A stretch of DNA of 64,000 nt from Chelydra serpentina (lineage: Eukaryota; Chordata; Testudines; Chelydridae), in NCBI GenBank assembly GCA_037349315.1, contig JBAIAC010000004.1, forward strand, positions 28,213,001-28,277,000, in the 5' to 3' direction. The position numbers were made by a program, and so were the translations under genes. The notes below the pieces were generated by a model that worked only from the letters and a program-made list of their open reading frames with translations, was not told the DNA's origin and made no database searches. Below, one piece after another: positions 36,401 to 48,400 of the stretch (position 1 is its first letter; each line of letters starts with the position of its first letter).

Positions 36401-39400
36401 TGGAGATAGCATAGGGCTCGGGAGAAAAGGCAAGTTCAGTTTTGGCTCTACTGAATTTGAGATTACAGCAGGCTATATAAGACTGAAAGGAGTGGTATGT
36501 CTTTAACAGTACTGTTTATAACAAAAAACCTTAAGTTACAACACACAACTGTAGTTCATGTTTTTCTTACTATATACAAACTAGCAAAGTGTTAAAAGAG
36601 CACGTGCCCATATAACAAAACACTTGTGAGCTGTGGTAAGCATTCATAGGAGACTTGATAAGGGGCAAGGGGCAATTAACTAAACTAAACTAACTATAGT
36701 AAAGAAAAAAGAAACACTAACTATGTACATGGACAAGTGTTCTCGCAGGCAAGCTATGAGCATGGAGGAACAAGCATTCCGATTCCAACCATGTGGCAGT
36801 AAGAGGGAACTGAAGGGGGCGACATCCCGCACAGCCTCATATAACTTTGCCTGCACCACGAGGCTACGTACAATTGCATGCGAGGATCAACGGACATTGC
36901 TGCAAAACCTTTCAGCTCCAGCACATGGCGCACATGTACACCCGTGTTTAGAATACATATAGGGACCATCATTTGAAGAAGAACTAAATGATACAAGCCA
37001 AGTCTTGTAGATACCAATTCAAAACAATATGAAAGCAGTGAACTCTACAGTTCATCAAGCTCCAGGCTGAACTTATGTCAAGAGTTACAGTAACTATGCA
37101 TCTCTGAAGAGCTCCAACAATGTGTTACTAAATGAGGACAGGTTCTCTAGCAGGAATCAATTTATCTCCACCGAACAAACAGGTGGCTTGATTGTGTAAC
37201 TACCTTTACAGGAGTTGATTACCACATAGCTGACTGCATTTGACCCTGATATTAAATCTTGGCTCACTTCCACATGCACGGACAGAAAAATTGCCAGATG
37301 TCCACTGTTCACACTTTAAAAAAAAAAAATTTAAACATTTAAAGCATCCCTGTGATTTAAGACTCACAGGGATGCTTTATCTTCTCTCTGGCTCATTAAC
37401 CAATCAAGACATAACTGTGTGGGAAGAAACTTGCATGGCACCTGCCCTAGGTAATCACCCCTGAAGATTATTTCAAGTTAGATTTAATTCTCATTGGTCT
37501 ACAGTTTGTATTTTCCTATTTGCTGCTTCCTGCAACTGTAAGACTTAAACTCTAGCATTAGAGTGTTTTGGGAAAACTATGGGAGTCTCACAGATCAGTG
37601 CCTATGAAGTACCCTTTGAAAAAAGAAAAAGCTAAGCTAAGCAGCATAGCATCTCTAGCCATCTTCTTACTACAGTTCCCAAGAAATGCCAATACAGTAC
37701 ACCCTTGCCATAATGAACCCCTAGGGATCCAAGCCATTTGTTCATTATAGCCAGCGGTTTGTTACAGTGAAAGAGCCCTGCTGGGGCTGTGGTGGAGGGC
37801 AGACAGCTCTCTGGCCCTGGGGCTGGAGGAGGGATCCAGAGACCAGGTTCGCTTTAGCCCAAGATTCGTAATTGTGAAGGGTGTAATAGCGAGCATCTAC
37901 CATACCACATTATGACAGTCTACACCGTTATGTTCACCCCTTTTACAGTAACTATGGGGGTGTGATTGCTGGACCCAGACTAGGAAGGAGTTTAGTCTGT
38001 AAAAGAAGCTTATTAGAACATCTCTGAGGGTGAGAATTACCTCCATTTAGTTTCCTACTGTATTAGGCTTAGACGTGCCTGTTTGTTTTATTTTGCTTGG
38101 TAATTTACTTTGTTCTGTCTGTTATTACTTGGAACTACTTAAATCCTACTTTTTAATACTTAATAAAATCGCTTTGTGCTTATTAATTAACCCAGAGCAC
38201 GTAATTCATACCTGGGGGAGCAAACAGCTGTGCATATCTCTCTATCAGTGTCATGGAGGGCAAACAATTTATGAGTTTACTCTGTATAAGCTTTATACAG
38301 AGTAAACCAGATTTATTTGAAGGTTTGGATCCCACTGGGAGCACTTCTTAAGCGGTTTTCAGTTAAGCCTGCAGCTTTTGGGTGACGTGGTTCAGACCTC
38401 GGTCTGTGTTTGCAGCAGGCTAGCATGTCTGGCTCAACAAGGCAGGGTACTGAAGTCCCAAGCTGCCAGGGAAAACGGGCTCAGAGGTAGTCTCAGATCA
38501 TCAGGTGGCAGTTCACAAGGGGGTTTCTGTGATCCAACCCTTCACAGGTATAATCTGAAAACTCATAATTTGCTGATCATTGCCCTAGTAAAATATATGG
38601 CAACATTGTAATAAAGTTATAAAATTCTACTGTATGACATTACTGAGGCATGTTCCAAGTTTAGAAAAGCAGGCACAAACCAGTTCCTTCGAGACAAAAG
38701 GCAAACTGATGCCTCAGCCAGGTGTCAACAAAATCAAACGGACTATCACCTGGTTAAAGCAGCCATTCTCTGGCAGGAAAAAAGGGTGTGAGCAAGAAAT
38801 GTACACCTTGGCAAAAGAACAGCTGGAGGTTCCTACCCACAGACTGTCTCTTGCCTCAGCTGGAAATCATTCACAAATAGGAGGAACAAGTATGAGAGTG
38901 GGGAACAGACACCAAGTAATTCCTCCCTTTCTCTCTGCCCACGGCATTCAGAACACCTGAAGTACAAGGAAAGAAGCATTGGACTGGGGGGAGGGGTCCT
39001 AGCTGAACGGCATCCAGCCAGTAAGACTGCAAAAGCATGTGGTGAGAGAAACCTTTGCTTTGAATTCATTTAGCTTGTTAAGTTATATATTACAGTGAAA
39101 CCCCCCTATAGCGCGCCCCGCGATAACGCGAATTTGGCTACAACACGATCATAAGGTGGCTCCCGCAGCCCCAAGCAAAAAAAAAAAAAAAAAAAAAGCA
39201 GCGTCCAGAGCGTATTTCCTCGCCTGGAGCCAACCCTGGCTCCATCTCCTCCCCATCTCCCCCGTTCCTCCCTCCTCTTCTCCCCTGCCCCCACTTCCCC
39301 TTTTGGCGAGAAGAGAAGAGACCAGCTTGAAACTCAAGCTAGTCAGTTTCAAGCCGGTCTCTTCTCTTCTCCCTAAAGTGGAGAAGTTTGACCAGCTTGA

Positions 39401-42400
39401 AAGTTCTCCACTTTTGGGAGAAGAGAAGAGACTGGCTTGAAACTGACCAGCTTGAAACTGACTAGCTTGAGTTTCAAGCCCGTCTCTTCTCTCTTCTCCC
39501 CAAAGCGGAGGTTTCAAGCTGGTCTTCTTCTCTGCTTTGGCCAGAAGAGAAGAGACTGGCTTGAAACTGACCAGCTTGAAACTTTTCCGCTTTGGGGAGA
39601 AGAGAAGAGAAGAGAAGAGCATGAGACGGTAAATTTTCGTAACCCCACTATAACACGACTCAGCATTTATCACGATGGAATTTTTTGGACCCCAATTATC
39701 GCATTATAGCGGGGTTTCACTGTAGTTACGTTTAACCTTTTATTTTCTTGTAACCACTTAACATCTATCTTTCTGTAGTTAATAAAACAATAAAGTAAGT
39801 TTATCTAGACTGCTGTGTTTGGACTGAAGTGTTTGGGAAACTCCATTTGAGGTAACAGGATTTGTGGATATCATTTTCTATTAATAAAATGACAGACTTT
39901 ATAGCAGCTTGTATTGTCCAAGAGAGGGCTGGGCAATACGAGACGCACATTTCTGGGGACAAGTCTACGACTGGGAATTTGCTGGTGTTTCTCTGCAATA
40001 TAATTCAGGAGTGGCTGGCTATAGCATTCACAATACTGCTGGGAGTAATCTACATGCTGGAGGTTGTGTTGTGAGCAGTCCAGGAGTGGTTGCTCTCACA
40101 GCGAAGCAGTGTAAAAGGCACCCCAGGTTGGAGAATTGAGGGGACACAGCTGTTCAACAGTCCAGAGTGTACCCTGGATAATGTCACAAGTTATACTCCT
40201 GGGGGAATTCTGCACCACTGCGCACACGCATATTTCATGCGACACACATATTTTTAATTTTTTCCGCAGAAAATAGCTTCTGTTGAAAAATTGATGCAAT
40301 TCCATCTTTTGCCCACCAGAGGGCACTGTGATGCTAGAACACAGCAGCTGCTCCTGGCAAGCCCCAACCAGCTAGGGAAGAGAAAGAGCCTGCCTTTTTC
40401 ACAGTGCCTGTTGGGGCCAGGTAAGGAGACAGCGGATATGGAGAGACAGATAGCGTGGGGGTCACAGACAGGGGCTCATAAGGGCTAGTGGGAGAGGACA
40501 GACGGAGGCACTGGCTGAATGGGAATGGAGGCACATGGCCAAAGGGGGGGGGGGTGCAGGGCCACATGGGCAGAGCAGGAGAGGTGCAGGGCTACAGGGG
40601 GAAAAGAGAATGGCTGAGTGGGGGCACAGAGACACATGGGGACAGGGGGTGCATGGACATATGGGGATGGGGGAAAGGGATGTCTGAGTGGGGGTGGAGG
40701 GAAACATGGGGGCACAGAGATACAGGGCAGATGTGCCTGATTGAATGGGAGAGGCTAGGGGTCAGTTAGGGTCTATAAGGGGACACTCCCTAACAATCCT
40801 TCCCGCCCCCCCCCCAAAAAAAACAAACTTGTTCCATATTTTTCCCACCCATACACAACAACCCTTCAGGTACATACCCAAGCTCGTCCCCAGAAATTAC
40901 TTCCCTCTCCTTCAGCTTCTCCATTACCTCCCTCAAGCCTCTGCACTGTTTCTTAGGGGTCCGGGAAATATGATTCTGTTCTGTAGTTTAAATGAATTAT
41001 TACTTAGAGTTCTGTATTAAATATGCCTAGTAAGGAATCTATTTGTCAAAAAACATTTCCTGAATCTTTTTTGTTGTCTGTATTGTTACAGACACACTCA
41101 CTGACAGGTATTTTGAAATAAAATTATCAAAAAAATTGAAACTGATGTAATTATAGTGTGTTATTTTGACAAATAAAATATGCAGAATTTTAAAATTGTG
41201 TGCAGAATTTTTAGGCGCAGAATTCCCCCAGGAGTAATGTTAAACAGATTTTAGCTATATCTTGTCAATGGATGAAACTATTATCCTCAGGAGTTTAAAA
41301 GAGAAACATAGCAAAGCAGACTCCCCAATTCTGAATTTTGAAGGATAACTTAGAAATAAATTAAAAATGTTTTATGAAACCTCCATCATTATACAGGAGA
41401 GGGCTATAGGATAACAAAACAACACCTCAAAAAAAGATAGATTGAAATTATCTCCTTCCCCCTGAGATTGTCCCTTCTGGAGAAGGTTGAAGCTCAAAGA
41501 TGGAGTAATGTAGGGAAGTCTGCACTGCCACATTCTGTGTTATACTTCTTTCTTGAACAGAAAATTTCAGCTTCCAAGACTATTAGCAAGGGACTTTCCA
41601 GAAACACTATCTGAAAATGTTATAGAAGTCTGCTATTCAAAAATCATATTAAGGAATGAACTGGGATTTAAAGAGGCAGACAACTTCAGGAGAAACTGCT
41701 TTTTCATAGTGCTTTTGTCTTACTGACAAAAGAAGACTAATTTCTAGTAACAATGAGGGTTAATATATTTGAGAACCAAGAAATCTGAATCAGACAGGTA
41801 GTGACATATGAGCCAGCCTTACTAACCTGTGCAAATCCAGATTAGAGTAACTGCTAAAGTCCACTAATTGGATTGGACTGTAGAATTCTAGTTATAATGG
41901 AGCAGAGAAAGAAGGGGAGGCAGAGAGGGTGAAGTACCTCCAGTAACTACTAGAAGACTCTCTTTCTTCTCCTTTTCAAAGCGAGTTGCCATTTCTTCCT
42001 GCGAGGCCTCCTCTTCTTCCTTTTCTTCTTGCAGCCTCTTCATTCTTTCCATTAAGGCCTCCAGCTCACTCAAAGAATCTGCAATCTGAAACCCCCCCCA
42101 TGATATTTTGGAAAATTAAAAAGTAAATGGCATCATAGTTGTCTAGGAGAAAAAGCTCAAATTTAATATTCTCAGAAGTTATCTGTATCCTTGAAAACCC
42201 AGCATATGGTACATATACTTTGAGTGCATTATATGAGACACATCTTTGAAAGTCTTTCACAAAGGGTATGTCTATGCTGCAATGTAAGCCCAGGCTTAGT
42301 GGGACTCGAGTCGGCTGACCCAAGTTAGAGAATCCTGGGCTTGAGCATCTACACGGATTCTAATTGTACGTTAAGACTTTTCTAACTCGGGCTCAAAACT

Positions 42401-45400
42401 GTGGTTCTGATGTCCACACTGCAGCACACTGATCCAAGTCAAATCAACCATCTCCCAGAGTCCCTAGCGCCCTCCCAAAACGTGGCTGCTCTAGCCCTTT
42501 GACTGTGATGCACTGCCAGAAAATTTTATTGCCCATGCTGCACATTAAAGGAAGTTTGAACAGCCTGCCAACATAGCCTGCCAGGGAGACATTTTGATAT
42601 GTGGGCCTCCAGCTACCAGGGGCAGCAACATGGTGGATGTGCCTTTTGAAGAACTTCTTGCTTGTATTTTCACCCATGTCAAGAAACAGATAGAGCTTCT
42701 CTGAGGCACTGGTGGACACTTTAGCAGCTTTTTCTGATCTACCAAAAGTACCTGACAGATTTCATGATGGAGCAAGGAGGAGGTGGCGGCAGAGGAGAAG
42801 TATCCAGGCATGGCAGACTCACACTGGCAGATGCTGCTCAGTACAATCAGCATAGTCACTGATGCCCCCTACAGGCCCACAAGCAGAAATTGGTGGGATC
42901 ATATAGTCATGCAGACCTGGGATGACAAGCAGTGGGTCCAGATGTTTTGCATGAAGAAAGCAACATTTCAGAGCTTTGTGAGCAGCTTGCTCTGACTCAC
43001 CAGCGTCAAGACACACACAAGGGCACCCTTGCCTATCCAGAAGCAAGTTGCCATAACTGTCTGGAAGCTGACTACCCCACACTGCTACAGGTTTGTTGTC
43101 AACCAGTTTGGTGTTGGAAAGTCAACTGTGGGTAAAGTGGGTTTTCTGAGCCAATCGGGCTCGGGGTTTACCACAAAGTGGTAGGCATTAAAGATATTCC
43201 TGAGGTAATTGTTGGCTTTGAGAGAACGAGGTTTCCTAACTGTGCTGGGGCCACTGATGGACTCACGTGCCTGTAGTTTGCCCTCCTCAAGGAACACGAG
43301 CACCTACACTGCAAAGGGTACTCCATTGTTATGCAGGCCCTCATGGACCATGGAGGCTAATTTCATGAATGTCATCAGGGGCTGCACTGGAAAAGTTAAT
43401 GAAGAAAAGTTTTCCGCTGCTCGAGAGTCTACATTAATGGACAGGATGGCGCTCTATTCCCCAAATGACATTGTATTAAACAGTTACTGTCCACACCGTT
43501 ATTCTGGGGCACCCTGTGTCCCCCCTCATCCCCTGCACACACACCTTTTGCCTTGGTTTATGAAACCATACCCTGATTTCAGAGGCCCTGGCAAAAGGAG
43601 GTTTAATTACACTCAGCAGGTGCAGAATGGTTGTAGAATGTGGGTAGAACCTTAGAGGTTTTTAAGGTCAGGCTTGACAAAGCCCTGGCTGGGATGATCT
43701 AGTTGGGGTTGGTCCTGCTTTGAGCAGGGGGTTGGACTAGATGACCTCCTGAGGTCCCTTCCAACCCTGAGATTCTATGATTCTATGATTCTATGAACCT
43801 GCTTTTGGCAGGTTAAAATCCCATTGGAGATCTCTACAGACCTGTTTGGATGCCAGTGTCATCAGTGCTGTTATTACTGTGGCTTGCTATGCTGGTCACA
43901 ATCTTTGTGAAGCCAGAAGTAAGGCATTTCCCCCAGAATGGACCTAAGATAGTGATGGGTTGCTGAATCAGTCAGCAGGAACGTACACCTACCACAGCTG
44001 GAGCTGGCTGCACCCAGGCAACAGAAGTCAGTGATGCTTTGTGCTCCCACATGGCCCAGTGGAAGAGGGGGGAATAGTACCTGTAAGAATGTGCTTGTGG
44101 GAGGAAGGGGTCTGGGCTTGATTGCCCTGCAATTAACTTATGAATGACATGAAAAAATAATGAACTGTGGGGGGTGGTGAATCACAGTATAGGCTCATAT
44201 AAGGAAGGTAATGCACTGTGAATCACTGCACCTAACTGCATGAGGAACAGTGTTTGCTTAGTAATGTGTAATTGCTCCTGACCCTGTTTTTAGCTTTATT
44301 ATCTCAAATCAGGATTGTATGATGTGATACAATGATAGTAAACTTTCCTGATGATATTAAAGGCTTTATTTATAAATGTGTTAACACAGTACAACAGTCA
44401 TCCATTGCTAGGCAGGACAGCCACCAGTACAACACCCCAAAACACGTAACAGAAGAACATTTCCAAAGAAAAATAAGGGCAGGAAACATGACACAAACGC
44501 CCTATCGCTGTGTGTCCCCGGCCTTACATTCTCCTTTCCCTTCTTTCTTTGTTTTCCATGCACTTGGCACCGAGAGAACAGGGATGAAGGTAGCCACAGG
44601 AGAGGGGTTCGCAAATGAAGGCTGTGTGGGGTTTAGTAGCCCTGTGCAGCCACTCATGGAGCTTAAATGCATGGGCCACCCCAACACTGAGTTGCCCAAG
44701 CTACTTCTGGTCTGAGAGTACATTGCAGGGGTGTGTGAGAGGCAGCAGCAGCCGATGCTCTTCCAGGCATGTTGGAGATGGGCTCTGCAACAGTTCACTA
44801 TTGAGCTCTGTCCTCCTCGCTTAGCTGTCGGTCTTGTTCCAGGAACTACATGAAAGTCCCTGCTCCCTTGCTGAAACCCTTTCTTCCAGCAGCGTGACAA
44901 GCCTAAGCCTTTCCTCCTGCCTCTCAGCATGCTGTTGCTCCAGTCTTGCATCCCTTTGCTGCTGGTACTGGATCTGTTGCCTACCCTCTAAAGTACCTCG
45001 ACCATAATTTCATCACGGAGACGCTCCTGCTTGGAATAATCTGTGCAGTATGTTGGGGCAGGGGTCAAGTTCTGGATATACAACAGCCAGTAGAGGTCAT
45101 GAGGCCTGAAATAGGACAAGAAACGAGGGGTTATTGTCTAAAATAGCTCAGTGGAGGAGCACAATTAATTCTTATGGAATCTCAAGGGCACAAAATGTTA
45201 CACTTCAGAACTGCACCAAAATATATTGTGAAAGGGATGCTTCAGTCCACAGAATCTCTCTGGACATATCCTGGGTAATGGCAGTTACCATTGTCGCTGC
45301 ACTTCCGTAAGTTTAAAATTATAGACTTATAGACCATTGAACAAATACAGAGCCACAACTTAAAGCCATTATTTCTTAAAGGAAAACATGGATGACCCTA

Positions 45401-48400
45401 GCAAATATCCGTGTGTATTAAAAAAAAAAAAGAAAAGCCTTTTAAAAGCAGGGTTTTATTGTTTGGAATTCCCAGTTGCCATTCTGAACTCCACATTGGG
45501 GAGGGAAAAGAGAAGAAAGGGGGATGACAAGGCTCTGGGATACAATCCGCCATTAGCAGACACATGCTAGTAGCCAACTTTTGCATTGGTTCTTAGAGTA
45601 GAAATCCCTCCCATTACCGTAATAATAAACTTTAAATGGGAGTCAAACTTACTGGGCTCAGGTGTGGCTTCTGTCTCCTCCGGGTTTGCTACACGTTTTG
45701 CAAAAGGCTTGTTCTGTTGGGCCTCCACTGCAACCATAGAAGGCTCTCTGATGGTGTGTTTGCAGCTCCGTATTTAAAAGACAATGGAAGGGTTAATGCT
45801 GACTCACTGAGCTGCTGCTGTACTCTGGGGAGGGTGGCTTTCATTTTCAATGGAATCAACAAAAGATTGTTGGCAGAGAGAGGATTAAGGAAATTAGCCC
45901 ATGGGATTGTGGGATACTTCTGGCAGACACCCAGAACAGGAGTTAAGTGAGGCTGCAAAGCAACAGGGCTCAAACCCTGAGTCCAGGTGTGATTTAGGCT
46001 TGTTCCCTGCAGCCCTAGGTTTTAGCCCTGGGTTAGCGCGATGTGTGTAGATGAAGGGGGGTTAGGCTTGAGCCTGGGCTTACACTGCAGTGTAGACACC
46101 TAAAAAGTTATAAGGAAAGGCAGTGAAAAGGGATGGACCTGCAAGTACTATTCAAGCCTATCAAATTATTTTATTGCAGCAGGGGTAATTGAGAAATGCA
46201 GACATTGTTTGGAAGAGGAAACTGTATCCATAATGTATGTTGCAACATTCTGAGGGTTCAGAAAAATTCACTTATCCCTGAATAAACACTGACGTACTCT
46301 GGAAGACAGTTTTAAATATTAAAAATTGACTTTTCTGCTTCTACTGTTGCTGACATCTATCTTACTAACGAGTCATATTGTCTATGACACCAGCAATGCA
46401 GGAGCCCAACCTAGGAGAGTAAATCAATATTCTATCCTATTTTAATGTTTTATCAACCCAAACTAGTTGCTTTTACATATAAAGATAAAAACATTACAAG
46501 GAAGAACCGCATATTAGAACTACATCTTGTAGTGACAAAAAAGGCCAGTTGCAATCTACTGTATTTATCATTCAGAGACGCATAACCTAAATCTGTTATT
46601 CTCTCTCCTTTCCATCTTTTACTTGTGAAAAGTTATTTTATTTTGTTAGCAGTGAACTTAAGAACTACTAATTAAAATGCACTAAGGGTCTCCCCACCCC
46701 GCAAAAATAGCCTAACACATCAACCTGTAATACAGTTTAAGGTTTCCTTTTCAAAGCATTACAAAATTAGATTTGTAACAAACACCCAGTTTTACACAAT
46801 ATAATTAACAAGAGATCAAAATTCTTTCTGCTGGTTGGTTCAGGAAAAAAAAAAGTTGTTTGAAAAAAGAGTTTATTGATCCTGGAAGTAAGTACTTGGT
46901 CTCATCTGCAAAAGTGTTTCAAACATTTTTTTTGAGGGATAGCTCAGTGGTTTGAGCATTGGCCTGCTAAACCCAGGGTTGTGAGTTCAATCCTTGAGGG
47001 GGCCATTTGGGGATCTGGGGCAAAAATTGGGGATTGGTCCTGCTTTGAGCAGGGGGTTGGACTAGATGACCTACTAAGGTCCCTTCCAACCCTGATATTC
47101 TATGATTAGACTGTTTTGAGATCATTGACTTTGAACAGATCACAATTCTGATTATCATGTTGCAAATTTTTCCATTTTGATCGTAGCATCCTCTATCTCA
47201 TGAACCTCTGGAGCTCAAACAGTGATTTATACTATTTAAAAGTTAGGGCTTCCAGCTTTCTAAGAAAAAGAAGCCCTAAACTACCCCAGTAATTCAGGAG
47301 ATCAGCTATTAAAAATCACTTTGCAACTGAAGCTTGTAATCAGAATTATGTGATTTTGAATCTGATATATTGCAAACTGTCAGGGCTAAAATCTTATATG
47401 CCACCAGAACCCCAGCATTCCAACGGTATATATAAAAAACAAAATTCAGGCTTAAATAGGAAAGAGTGGGAAAAAAATCTAATACAAAACAGAAGCAAGC
47501 AAAAGAATACTCTTGCAACACTAACCCCAAAGTTGCTACTTGTGAGGGATGCATTTTCTATGTTGTTGTCGTTGGCAAGATCACAGACACAGAATTTGTT
47601 GACTGCTATAAGTCTGAACCCATTAGAGGTATCTGGATCTCTCTCTGGATTAATGCCACTACCAAATACAAAACTTGCCAAGGCATGATAGTGTGCCAAT
47701 AGGACCACAGCATGTACCAATTCAGGAAGAGACCAATTATTTTCTCCAGTCTTGACAAGTTTCTGAAATGAGAACAAAATAGAGAGAGTAAATATATGAC
47801 CTCTAGAGACCAACATAGAAAGTGTATGAGAATGTATATGGATGGGATGGCTCTGACTCCCAGCCTCCAAAAAGAATTTGTTTCTTTCATCCCAAACCAC
47901 CCCCAACCAAATAAAGGTGCATTATGCTGTCCTATTTTCTACTTAGAATTATTCGTGTTAATTCCCATTATTGGGGAGCAAAGGGGAGGGAGAAAAACAT
48001 TCTTCTGATAGGAATAATCATACAGTTATTTAATATCCTAATATCTTCAGAATTTCTACTAAATATGTAGATTTCTCATTTAATAATCTATTATAAAACA
48101 AAAATATAAAGCCTAATCTAGATACATTTTGATGCGTACCTGAATATGTTCTTTTGTGATCAGCCAGGGTCGGTGTGCAAGAAGTTTGTTTATTTCATTC
48201 AAATTTTTCAGTCTTTGTGGAATATATTCCAAACCATTCAACCATTCCGCAATCCCTCCAGTCTTCAGAAACTCATCAACATGCATATTTACTAGGTAGG
48301 AACACTGATGTCTGGCAGCAGCCTAAAGTAGTTAAAACAGTCAGGAAGAGGCATTACAAGGACAGCAGATTTAGACATGTCTATCTAACACCAATAGACC

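Larger units (their letters stand above)
42264..46100 (+). mobile_element. 3.8-kb PIF/Harbinger element (autonomous-type, dead)
   Basis: The ends are complementary: GGTATGTCTATGCTGCAATG on the left against CACTGCAGTGTAGACACC on the right, followed inward by GTAAGCCCAGGC/GCCTGGGCTTAC. Flanks are AAA and TAA. It encodes a broken HARBI1-like transposase (42,860-43,480) and carries a nested CR1 (43,650-43,797). It lies in the SESN3 intron between exons 6 and 5, coding strand opposite to SESN3. Confidence 0.88.

Noticed and set aside
42860..43480. HARBI1-like host gene
   Set aside because: It lies between complementary transposon ends and needs several frame changes, so it is an element remnant and not a domesticated gene.
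46934..47000. Apparent tRNA gene
   Set aside because: A and B boxes are present, but the sequence continues into a CR1 tail, so it is a SINE head and not a functional tRNA.
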